A stretch of 64,000 nt of DNA from Dolomedes plantarius (lineage: Eukaryota > Arthropoda > Arachnida > Araneae > Dolomedidae): positions 110,902,707 to 110,966,706 of the forward strand of contig OU015496.1 of NCBI GenBank assembly GCA_907164885.2, written 5' to 3'. Each line of letters starts with the position of its first letter. The stretch's first letter is position 1. The notes under the pieces are model-generated. The model saw nothing but the letters and a program-made list of their open reading frames with translations. It searched no databases and was not told the DNA's origin. The position numbers and the translations under genes were made by a program. This document shows positions 13,039-24,619 of the stretch, piece by piece.

Positions 13039-13911
13039 TTTTCCCGACGACTCTCTACGAGCTTTTTATATTCCAATTAAGTACATAACTTCAGTCTCTG
13101 GGTGTAAGTAGAGGGGGGAACTTTCGGGCATGTTAAAGTCTATTAAATATGGTATTTGCTGATACATCTATACTAGAGAACGCATCTTAAGCATGGATTC
13201 TATACTATAGATGTAACTGAATATAAGAAACATTTTTATCTGGTTTTTCAGCATCAGATATTGCTCATATCTCTTCACTTTACATTTTGTGATTCCAGAG
13301 ATATATAATCATGAGGGAAACTTAAGCATCATATGGATTATATATATTTAAATTCACCATAAAGAAAACTTTTAAAAGATGGACACAAATAGTCTCAAAC
13401 CTTTCACAGGATTAGCTTAGTGCTAGTTTGTTTTTTCTAAATCTTAAGATAAACATTAAATCTGTAACAAATGAATCAAAAAATTTTTATATTGTATAGC
13501 CAAACTGTACACGTGTTCAATTAAATATGTACATATTCTCCTCCCCCTCTATAAAAAACAATAATAGTTTTAAAAGATGCAAATTTTGGTGTAATAAAAC
13601 AGATATAGAATTCTGTAATGTTACGAAAGGCAGTTTCATTATGAGCGAAATTAGGAAAAGAAAAACCAAACATCATATTAAAAAATGGCAATGTCTGGAC
13701 AAAAACGATAAATAAAATTTAATCTACTTAGTATGTTTAGGGATTCAGTTCAATTCTGGAATTGAAATACGCAACACTAACACTTGATATTTTCTTTGTA
13801 ACAAAAACAAATAAATAAAAAAAAATCTTGGGACAACTAAGTTCCAATTTCTAGACCTAAAGAGTATAGATGCAGATTTCAAAAGCATTAATTCCTGGTG
13901 TAACATGAATG
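13039..13911. other. AT-rich sequence, nothing recognised
   Basis: No gene or repeat family identified between the SINE and direct-repeat copy B. Confidence 0.45.
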
Positions 13912-14183
13912 CTTTGAAAACAACCAATTCCTAACAGCTAAATTTAAAAATCTGGGAGGGAGGTTTTCTAAAAGGGCAAGATTATCAACAACAACAAAAA
14001 AATGTAAAAGATAATTAAATACATATGCGTGCGTACCTAAGAATGCTCACCATTACGGTATATACAGATTACATCATGGAGCAACCAAAATCCCTTTTTA
14101 TAGTGATTGAGCCTTAACTTGTCTGAGGCCAGGTTTACCATTGTCAAACAACTCCCCTCATGAGGGGATGAGGTTCATTTTAA
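13912..14183. repeat. Direct repeat, copy B
   Basis: Second copy of the repeat at 12309-12604. It has the same start (CTTTGAAAACAACC) and the same end (CATGAGGGGATGAGGTTC then ATTTTAA). It carries its own small deletions, one within the AATTTAAATTG region and one near the 3' end. Confidence 0.88.
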
Positions 14184-14816
14184 CTCCCATGCGTTTAAAA
14201 TTTGGTCGAATCTAACCTTCTCCCCTGATTACGCCTTTAAGAATACATTTAAATAAAGTTGAAACCGAATCTAAGATTAAATTGAAAAACCCAATCAATT
14301 CATTTCTTGAGACATTCACTATGTTCATATGCTCGCATATAAGCTCCCGTGAAAAAAAAACCTAATTTAAATGAAATACGCAACATCAGAATAATGTAGA
14401 AATAAATGCATGGAAGGTGAAAGGATTACGACATCAAATGATGTCTCTTTGTAATCGAATCAAATATCAGATACGGAAGTCTACACGCGTTGGCCTCGAG
14501 CGAGGAAATAAATCTCGTTAAGGACATCGGAGGTGATAGTAGGTTAAAATCCTGCAAGCTAAATCGCAAATGACAAATCGTTCAAGAACATGAAGCGATG
14601 CCGACGGAACCAGAGCGCACATGGGAACCCCTTTTCATTTGCGATATAATAGATGATTTATACATACATCGCGATTATTTTCATGTTTTTTGCATTGTAA
14701 CACTATCATTCAATTTCTTAGTGACTATTACTGTACAATATGTTGGGGAATTTTGCTGGAAAATGCTTGTTAACCTTAACATAAATCTTAGAATTCGAAT
14801 GGTTATAGAACATTAG
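14184..14816. other. Sequence with no clear feature
   Basis: A faint tRNA-like phrase (GCGTTGGCCTCGAGCGAGG near 14489 and AAAATCCTGC near 14550) may be a decayed SINE head, but it is too degraded to call. Confidence 0.35.
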
Positions 14817-15833
<1,017 letters not shown>

Positions 15834-15849
15834 TATATATATATATATA
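15834..15849. repeat. (TA)8 between two transposons
   Basis: A short TA run separating the right end of the 15073-15833 element from the left end of the DD41D element. Together with 14971-15072 it is probably one array split by insertion. Confidence 0.85.
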
Positions 15850-17100
15850 CAGAGGCTGTTCACACATTTTTTAGACGATGTATATTATATTCACAAAACT
15901 AAATTACATAAAATTCTTGTGTTTTAAATGTTCTATTTGACATCCCTTATTCTGAACTATCTTTCTACACCGCAATTTCCAGGATAATAATACCTTTTGA
16001 AGTGTCAGAAGAGGTATTCTATCCCATTCCTCCTGAACAGCTTTCCAGAGTCCTGTAAGGGTATTGGGACGACGTTTGGATAATGCAGATTTTAAAAGTC
16101 CGAAAGCACAAAAATCCATAGGTGATACATCGGGAGATTTAGTAGGGATATCAGTGAAGGGTATGGCCTTGATACCAGTTTTTTGTTCCATTTCTTTTAG
16201 GAAATTTACAGTGGATTTTGATGTGTGACTGCTTTGTCCTGATGGAGTCTCACAGATTGATGGCAGTGTGGGTAAAGCGATGGTATTTCATTCAGAAAAA
16301 TTGGCAATAAAATATGTTCCTGATAGTATTTGGAGTTAATCTTGACATTTTTTTCCACTCTCTTTATTTTTAACTTGCCATTATAAGAAAAACCAGCAAC
16401 AATCATGAATCCCTTAAAAAAACTTTCTTTCGATTCTTTGAACCATATACTTAAATTTTTTTCTCCCCTTTTATGATAATAAATGGCTCTTTTTTGTTGA
16501 ATCATTTAAATACACCCATGATTCATCTATTGTGACAATTGTTTTCCATTTTTCTTTGGATAAGTGTTTCTCATATAGAATTCTGCAGCGTGTCCTGCGT
16601 TCAGCGATATGATTTGGAAGAAGACGATGCACATTGCGTTTTTTCGCTTTCTTAAGATTTAAATCAACGTTTATCGTTTTGTTTACAGTGGACACCGAGC
16701 ATTTTAATGATTTTGCAACTGTCCTTTGGCTAGGGGGATTTTCTTTTAACATTAAACAACGTACCTTTGCAATAGTCGAAGATGTCCGTTTTTCCTTGGA
16801 TACTTGTTTGGAATTTTTGTCCCACTTGAGGCTCCAATTTGACGTTTTTGTCCTTTCTAGTTGACGATATTACCTATCGACGCTTTAGATATCACAAAAC
16901 CATGACAAATCGTTTTTGGATAACGGAGTATGCATATTTCTCTTCGGAAAGAGCATAAATGTAGCCTTCGAACCACTGCTTTGTTAAAAACGCCATTTTG
17001 AATAAAAACAAAACTTTCATGCCGCAGACGATAATTTTGACTTTTAAAAACATAGTACAATTGCAATTATTTCTTTTGCACCAAACTATTTTTTGCACCA

Positions 17101-17101
<1 letters not shown>
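15850..17101 (-). mobile_element. DD41D (rosa/Visitor-type) IS630-Tc1-mariner element, decayed
   Basis: Most of a transposase gene lies on the minus strand (15904-16996). The end near 15850 begins CAGAGGCTGTTCACACATTT right after a TA array. The expected matching inverted terminus near 17.1 kb is not visible; instead an 18-bp tandem phrase (TTTTTTGCACCAAACTAT-like, about 17070-17107) leads into another TA array. The element is therefore probably truncated at the transposase 5' side. Confidence 0.7.
15904..16996 (-). pseudogene. DD41D mariner-superfamily transposase, frameshifted
   Basis: The likely start is MAFLTKQWFEGYIYALSEEK at 16996. An HTH segment follows (SQRTVAKSLKCSVSTVNKTI). The first catalytic Asp is in TIDESWVYL and the second in HQDKAVTH; after a frame change the third is in SPDVSPMDFCAFGLLK. 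Counting across that frameshift, 41 residues separate the second and third Asp, the DD41D spacing described for rosa/Visitor-type elements (DD34D is typical of mariner proper). The C-terminus ends near QIEHLKHKNFM. At least three frames are needed, so it is broken. The length of about 360 codons fits the superfamily. Confidence 0.75.

Positions 17102-17133
<32 letters not shown>
17102..17133. repeat. (TA)n array at the Helitron 5' end
   Basis: A TA run directly preceding the Helitron body. In the intact copy at 29658 this position is TCTATATATATAAAA, so the array probably expanded from the Helitron's own terminus. Confidence 0.85.
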
Positions 17134-17134
<1 letters not shown>

Positions 17135-17915
17135 CAGTTCCGTAACTGACTGACTCACTGACTGACATACAACGCACAGACCAAACCGCTGGACCTAAAG
17201 GGCTGAAAAATTGCATGGCGATTCTTCTTATATTGTAGGGGTGCACTAAGAAAGATTTTTGAAAAATTCTTCTTAGAATTTTTAAAATTAAATTTTTAAG
17301 CTGTTTTAGTAACTTTTTTTAAGTTTACATTTAAAATAATAATTTTAGGATTCTAAAATTTATCTTCCTGTAGTGTAGGGGTGCAATAAGAAAGGTTTTT
17401 GAAAATTTCTTGGATTTTTTTAATAAAATTTTTAAGTTGTTTTTTTTAACTTTTTTTAAGTTTGCATTTAAAACAATAATTTGAGGGTTATAAAATTTAC
17501 ATCACGAGAAAGATCATAAAAAGTCCGTTAAAATGAAATCTTTTTCGAATCTTTACCTCCATTTTCTGATTTTTGGTGAATCTTTAAAGATTCATGTTTA
17601 GAATTTAATTTATTAAATGCTGATCACGTTATTTTTTTTGGTACTTTAAGTAAATTTATCGTCACGTCCATAACAACGAAATAGACAAAAAAATATTTTT
17701 TCTTTCTTGCTAATGCGGCAGACGATTGGACATTATCCAAAAATATATTAAAATGTAGTAAAAGATATGTTCCTCAAACTGTACTATATTCTTTAGTATG
17801 TCCTATTAGATTTAATTTGAATATTTTCTTCTGTATTATTTTGCCTATAAAAATATCCCTTCCGATTTTTTTATAAATATTTTTCACATCAATTGTATAC
17901 ATTGATCGTCGTATT

Positions 17916-17925
<10 letters not shown>
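17134..17925 (+). mobile_element. Non-autonomous Helitron (copy 1), terminus lost
   Basis: It begins CAGTTCCGTAACTGACTGAC with the body phrase GGGCTGAAAAATTGCATGGC, and matches the copy at 29658-31181 (forward) and 58335-59888 (reverse) through much of its length. The region that in the other two copies holds a pogo-like insertion is uninterrupted here (TTTTTTATAAATATTTTTCAC near 17868). The 3' CTAG end is not seen, and the copy ends in another TA array. No coding capacity. Confidence 0.75.

Positions 17926-17970
<45 letters not shown>
17919..17970. repeat. (TA)26 microsatellite
   Basis: TA array at the truncated 3' side of the Helitron. Confidence 0.95.
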
Positions 17971-17974
<4 letters not shown>

Positions 17975-18524
17975 TTAATTGACTATCACTGTGTTTTCAT
18001 AGCGTAAGCATCCGATCATAGGGCATTATTGAGAAAGAAAAGCTTTTCATTTAGTAAATAGATAGATACTCAAATATCTAGAAAAAAATATGTCCTCTCA
18101 AGATACGAAGCAATGTTTTATATACTGAATGTTAAATTTGCAGCCTGATTTCGGCCAAACATTTGTGAATGGGAACAAGAGATACACACAGAGAGGTAAA
18201 ATTAAAGTCAAACTGTAGTTTTTACTATAGTTGTTAAAGTGTTCCCTTGGATAGATGTGTCCCAAAATTATACATAAATAGCAAAATCTCAACTCACGTT
18301 TTCAAAACATTATTGTCTTTCCAACTTTCCCCTGTGTTAAGTATGCGTACCATTCAAAATGTAAAAACTCTGTTTACACATTTATAACTGAAATCACTGT
18401 CACGAATTACACAACATCTACCATTACGTATGATAATGCACCTTTTCTATTTAAACATGTGTCCCAGAAAAGAATGAGGAGTTGAAAGCAGGAAATAAAA
18501 ACATCATCGTTAGTATGTATGTGT

Positions 18525-18600
<76 letters not shown>

Positions 18601-20867
18601 CGTCGAAGTTTAATTTTAAACTGAAACGATAAATTTTGACTATATAAGAAGTCCTTCTAGTCAAGGGGGAATTTTCCAGTACCTTAATAATAATATTAAT
18701 ATTAATATTACTTATTTATATATATATATATATATAACAAAGTTCATATATATATATATGAACATGATCCCTAACACGGGTCATTACATTTTTTAAATGA
18801 ATATATCTGAAAGTTTCCTTATTTGAGCAAAATGGGGAAACTTTCACAGATACTTCACAATTTTGTATCTAAAATTGTCCATCTTCTATTCTGTTTACTC
18901 ATGAGAAATTGTGGTTTTGCTTACTTCGATTTGCGTTAAAAAATGTTGTTGGATGTAATAAAGCTTATAAATGCATATTCAAAATTGTATATATTTTGTG
19001 AGTACGTTATGTAAGTATTTGCTTTCCTATATCTTCATGAATCTCAACAAGAATAATATTTTAAAGAACCGTTTAAAGATGAATAAAATAAAACAAAGTT
19101 GAAATATTTTTGAAGTAAATAAAATAGAATATAGTCTGTGGTTTTAAAGACAAAATTAAATCTCGATTAGATAATATCGCGTTAAAATGACGGTACTTTC
19201 GCCTCAACACCCCTTTGAAAAAAATTATCGTAGTTAATGTTTGGGGTCAGGGTTTGTTTATTTTTTTATGATATATATCAAACTACTATGCCTTATAATT
19301 TTTCTACTTTTTCACCGCAAGTTCTCCCTTTCAAAATGCTCACCACTTTTCTTTCACGTTAAATTGAAATGCGGTTAAAATAAAGTTATGAACTACATGC
19401 TAAGATATAACATTCGATTAAATTGTGTTACGACATGTCAAAATAATTACACTGTTTCATAAATAGATATTTTAGATGTTGCAGTAAATAATGATCGAAT
19501 ATTATAGACAAACTTCTATCTAACAAACTTTTATAAGTCACACCAGTTAATATATTGATATAAATTTAGTTACGCATTTAAAGTCCTAATTTTATTTTTT
19601 TCTAATGGCGGGTTACAAGACTATATTTGTACCTCGGATGTATAGAACACTATGTCACAATGTTTGAATTTCACAGGAGAGCTTAGAGAAATTCACCTCC
19701 TGCTTTTCACCTCGACACAATGATAGAACATGATGCCATTGTCAATGGGCAAGGTCTCTCCTGTATAAACATTCGCGTAACGGCTTTTCTCTACTGAAAA
19801 TAGTGCTAAAAAATAAAGGGATAAAGTTAAACAGTCTACTTTTAAGAAATGGACTTGGTGTCCTTTACCTCCGGTATACAGATATATAAATAAAAACAAG
19901 AACAAATAAAATAAAGAAAACTAAAACGTCTATGAACCCTAAAGTTTCCCTAGCTATCCAATATCGCTCCCACTCTGGATATGGAGGTAGAGCGGGGTAA
20001 CTCAGTATATGGGTCAAGTTCATGTCCCTCCGTCTATTACAGAGCTTGCAAAAGGATTCTGAAATGATATTTATAAGGCAGAGATATTTCAATAGCTAAG
20101 CATGGCCCGTCACTAGGCGAAACAGGGCGACCGCTTTCTGCGTCGTCCACTCTGGGACTTAGCAATTTTGTTCCACCACATCTTTTGCGAACTCCTCGAC
20201 AACAGTTTTTCTGAGAGGTTGTTCCTGAAAGTATCCTTAAAAAGCTTAACTTTAAAGTATTGCATAGTTATTTTGAGAGTGCATGAGAGTGAAGATATGG
20301 GCCGAAAACTTCAAAACACTGAATGGAAATAAGGATTTTGTGGGTTTATTCAGCATAGAAAACGTTTTTCAGTAGAGTTCGATTTTTTTTAAACGAGGAC
20401 AACTTTTAAGCTAGTACGCTATCATATTGCATTCATACAGCTTCCTAGGTGAGATACAGATTTAAATCCTATGTAATTCTCAGTCTTATGATTTGCATCC
20501 ATGAACATTCGAATTTTAAAAAAATCCTTTTACTGACTAGCTAAGAGTCAGACGTATCTCGCTAGATGATAAAGGTTTTGATTTGCAGCTACAACTACAG
20601 TATACATTTACGTTATGGGTGATGCTCAAGTATTTCTACATATGAGTTAAGTTCCGGACGAAAAAAACTTGCAAACAGATTAATTTTGTTGAAGAATCTT
20701 TTTTTTCTCAGCACCAACACGTTCACTAAAATTTCCTCATGAAATTCATTCACATAAGAACAAAGTCAAACGAACTAAGTCTTTCCATCAAAGAAAGGGA
20801 CTCTAGACTTTCAACGTACACTTTAGAAAGTGGGTCTTCAAGGGCCTTATAAATAATCTAGTCCAGT
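17971..20867. other. AT-rich stretch with TA arrays, nothing else recognised
   Basis: A (TA)34-like array is at 18529-18597 and a smaller one at about 18715-18736. A 22-bp palindrome with TTCA/TGAA ends around a TA core is at 18742-18763, and TTAATA-type repeats lie near 18685-18710. No gene or TE terminus is supported. Confidence 0.55.
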
Positions 20868-21066
20868 GTTTATCGCCTTGGTGAACATGGTAATGTCACA
20901 AGGTTGGTTGGTTGATTACTACGGTCATTTTTTTTCTACAAGAGGATTAATTAGACCGGGCTTAAAGCTTGAAACCGATTCCGAAAGGCTACAAACATCC
21001 ATGCCAATAGTGGGAGTAAACCAACAGAATCCGAATTCCAGCGCCCTAGCCATTCGGCCATAACCC
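20868..21066 (-). mobile_element. tRNA-derived SINE, family B
   Basis: On the minus strand: a head containing TGGCTAGGGCGCTGGAATTC, then GGATGTTTGTAGCCTTTCGG, AATCGGTTTCAAGC, GGTCTAATTAATCCTC, an A run, and a tail AATCAACCAACCAACC. The same body occurs at 45740-45898. The plus-strand ORF across it is a shadow. Confidence 0.72.
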
Positions 21067-23260
21067 GGTGATGTCACTAGGATGTCGCGAGAACATTTCT
21101 AAATACAAACTAATAAAACCAAAGAAGTTGAGAAATACAAAAGGTAGATGTAATAGTTGTAAGTTATGTTAACAATTAATAAGAGCTTGGTTTAAAGATT
21201 TTGGTACTCTTGAAGGTCTGAACGAAATTCCAAGTAACTTAAATTAATGCGACACTACTTCTTTACCTCAAGTGAAATCTCCGCACCTCGTTTCCATGTT
21301 TAAAAGTGATGTCATGCGATCGATTCGCAGATTAATACTATATTTGAGATTAATTTTCATAGTAAAGGTAAGCGATTAAACTTGTAAACAGGAAGGTGAA
21401 AAAAATGAAGTCAAAGTCTATAACGCCTAGAATTTTCTAAACTCTGTTTATTCATATTTCCTCCTCCGACGAACTTGGAAATTGATCAAGTCCTCGAAAG
21501 AAAAAAAAATCCAGCCTTTGCATAATATCGGTGGGCAATTCAATATTTTTTTCCCTTATTGCGAGAGTCGAGTTTGGCTTTAGAAGTTTTTCAAAACACG
21601 CATTTAAAGTTAATATTTGGCTGTTAAGGGTTCTTTTTTAGACACTTGACTTTTGCACTTTAATAAACTTTATAGAGAAAATAGCTCACTTCTACCCAGA
21701 CGTGGGTGTATATAATTTGAAGTGGCACTCTAAATGAATTTCATACAAACACAGTTTATACATGAAGCAAAGTTTATTGAATATTCTTGCACATGTAGGC
21801 TTTGCTTTTAACAACAAGATTCATACGTACTACTTGTACAGATATATAAATACAGCTTTCAAGAACAATATATTTTTCAATACTCACGAACAGTAAGTCA
21901 ACCAGCAATTCTGCCACGTAAACTTTGGGCCCCCTAAGCACTAGCGCAGGATAGTACTGGAGCTACTTACCCCGTAGCTCCCTCTCGCTTATCTATCAAC
22001 TTTAACAACCTTTCTTCAACCTTAACAACCTTTTTTATTAATGACGCTGCATGGTATTTATACTAAGCGCGTATGCCGAAATTAGCATATCTCAAGCAGT
22101 TTCTTTAATTCATTCACTCAAAAGTTCGATTCTTGTGAATCGAATCTTGTGTATACCTTACAGCTTTTTTCCTGTTTAAATTATTGATTACCCTTTTATG
22201 AGTCTATTTGTTCTGCATGATATCAGTTGATCAGCTTCTTAATAAATCATTTTAGTTTATCATCAGTAGTATATAAAATTGTAAATGACAACCTATTAAA
22301 GTCCGCAAATCCGTCTTTTGAATTTTCTCTCCTCGTAAATTAATAATACAACTACAATACCTTGTTAATATAACTATTTTATTTAAGGCCCAAACAGAAG
22401 CCATTAGTTGATCCATAAATCAATTTTTATTTGTATTGTTCTTACATGTACTAATCCAATTAAAATGCGCAAAATTATAATCGTGTGAGGCTGTTTCAAA
22501 ATTTAAACCATGGGTAGTTTAAGCAAACAATAGTCAGCAACCAGTAGTTTTAATGCGCTATGAAAAGTTTATTTTATAATGTTGATAATTTTGCTTGATC
22601 AAAAGGAAACTTTGACGTGAAAAATGTTGAAAAATCCTGATCATAGTATCCAATTAATATTTTATCAATTCTACAAACTCCTGTATATCATGATAAATGA
22701 TCCCAGTCCGTTTTTTCACCCGAAAGTCGTGTACAGTCGGTAAAATTATGTATGACAGAATCTATTCTATTAGTCTTAAATTGATCTCATTCTTCAATAA
22801 ATTGTTTAAAAACTTATATAGTTTAATCTGGTTGTTCTAAATACATTCTTCTGCTGGTCAGACAGCATTTCGAGGGGGAAGTTTCCCGTACGTGTATGAC
22901 CTACTAAGGAAAGCACGTCTTGTATACATGATGTGCAAGGTAAAACCATCCAAAGAGAAAAAAAATGGAGCACCATCCTAACGCACACACCCTATTGCAA
23001 CTATGAAAGTCTTTTGAGACCAAGAGAATGTGTCAGAGAATCGCTGAGTTCTGAAAGAGAGGATCTCAATATATATTTTTATAGTTTTAACGGAGCCTAT
23101 TCTCAAGTATTTATGTCATTTGGACCCTCCAAGCGACCTTGTTGATACTTAGCCATTTTTTTTTCTTCCGAAAACACCAAGTTTTGTCGTTATCTACAGT
23201 CACCTTATCCACTTGCTCTTTCCTCCATCTTTCAAGTTCAACCCATTCATTCATGGCGCA
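21067..23260. other. AT-rich sequence, nothing recognised
   Basis: Around 21920-22030 there is a slightly GC-richer patch with two AACAACC-type tails (CTTTAACAACC, CCTTAACAACC), possibly an eroded retroposon. No gene is called. Confidence 0.45.
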
Positions 23261-23410
23261 GGAAAGAGGAAATGGGGCCCGGGGGCGTCTTTCTCTTCCG
23301 GAAAGTGAAGGTGATCTCGAGCCGGTCACGCAGCCCTGCTTGGGGCCCCGCGGGCATCGTCTGCCCTTTCACGCACAGAGAATCTGGGAACGAAATAATG
23401 AGGATTGCGC
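23261..23410. other. GC- and CpG-rich patch, possible exon or TE piece
   Basis: About 140 bp stand out as GC- and CpG-rich within AT-rich surroundings. On the minus strand an open frame reads through QAGLRDRLEITFTFRKRK and stops about 15 residues later, and a pyrimidine-rich CGTTCCCAG just upstream could serve as a splice acceptor. On the plus strand a 121-codon frame (23139-23504) also spans it. I recognise neither protein. It could be a host exon, a captured fragment or a decayed TE interior. Confidence 0.3.
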
Positions 23411-24135
23411 TCGATTGAGGGTAGAGGGAATGTTTTTTGTGCGCGATTTAAACGGTGTCACAAACAACAAATGGTGTGCATGGTATGTGCTGGAATCTCA
23501 GTGATTCAGTGTTCAGTCGGCTGGTGTGTAATACTTCTGGGTCGCAGAGATATCTTCTCCCTCGGTAGATCGATTAAGGCAATCAATATGAGATTATATG
23601 CATACGCATACATGCGTTCACATACAAATATGTAACAGATAAGCGATACGTATGAAGAATTCATGTATAAGGAGTAAAGCTTCTGAAGAATAGAATACAG
23701 GGTAATACACTGTAATGGTGATAGGCCATGTTAGAGAGGAAGAGTGGCATATGAACCAAGCATGACGAGACAATAAAATTGTTCACATTCTTATTATGTG
23801 AACAAAAAACTGTCTCAGTTCTGTCAACTATTCAAAGGTAATGCATAGTTATTTTGTAAAATATTATTGCACGTAAAAGAAAAGGATAAACAAAAAATAC
23901 ATGCAAGGAGAATACAATACCATGGAAAAAATTTCTCGTGTTCAGAAAAAGTTATAAATTGTCGTAAAAACCAATGTCTAATTTAATATTTTAATCCGAG
24001 CTATAATTATTGTGATAGAAGACACCCTGCGAGTGGTTTTTAAAGGCATATCATTAATTCATTTTATACAAGCCTGCTTTACGAGGTTCTTAAGATATAG
24101 AGGACATGGTGGGGGGGGAGGAATCTCTCCTTTAA
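23411..24135. other. Sequence with no clear feature
   Basis: No gene or TE terminus seen. A G run (about 24111-24119) lies close to the LINE tail. Confidence 0.4.
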
Positions 24136-24613
24136 CTATTATTATTATTATTAACCCAAAGTGTAAGTACACAAAAACATGATGATCCTAAAGATTAACA
24201 AAGTCCTTACTGGAAAGCGTACGTGTGGGGAAAAGTTCGCTCATAGATGTTCCCCTACAGACGAGGAGATGATCTGGAGTTGCCTCTTCCGTCTTGCAGA
24301 TGGAGCTCAATGAAAAAACCTCTCTGTCTCCCTCAAAAATAGTAACTCTAGTATGTCCAGTCCTTAGGCGGGAAATGCAATTAGCAACTCGACGGGAGAA
24401 CATGGAGTGTTTTCCGAAACAGGCCGTAATAGTTCGGTTATATTCGGCATGTGGGCTGAACAGTATACGCACACGGAAGATATTAAAACTCATTTTCATG
24501 CTTTTCAAACCAATTCTTCGTAACCGTGTGAATGGGAAATGTGACCCGCACAACCATAGAAACTCTTTTAAATGAAAATAGCAGTATCTGTCCAACTGGA
24601 AGATCACACTCAC
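24136..24613 (-). mobile_element. LINE (non-LTR retrotransposon), 5'-truncated 3' end
   Basis: The minus strand encodes the tail end of an ORF2-like protein (24188-24613) followed by a short 3' UTR and a (TAA)n tail (24136-24152). The conserved core is SRRVANCISRLRTGHTRVTI, then a short Cys/His segment ending ATPDHLLVC. This matches the region after the RNase H domain in I/Jockey-like LINEs, where RLRTGHT precedes a zinc-knuckle-like motif. (TAA)n tails are typical of the I clade. No target-site duplication was resolved. Confidence 0.7.
24188..24613 (-). pseudogene. LINE ORF2 C-terminal fragment
   Basis: This 141-codon frame holds the post-RNase H segment: RLRTGHTRV near the middle, and a C-x(8)-H-x3-C pattern in ICKTEEATPDHLLVC. 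The first Cys pair expected of the knuckle is not evident, so the motif looks damaged. The reverse transcriptase and endonuclease domains are absent through 5' truncation. Compare 44315-44629, a related but different LINE fragment. Confidence 0.7.
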
Positions 24614-24619
24614 TCAGGA

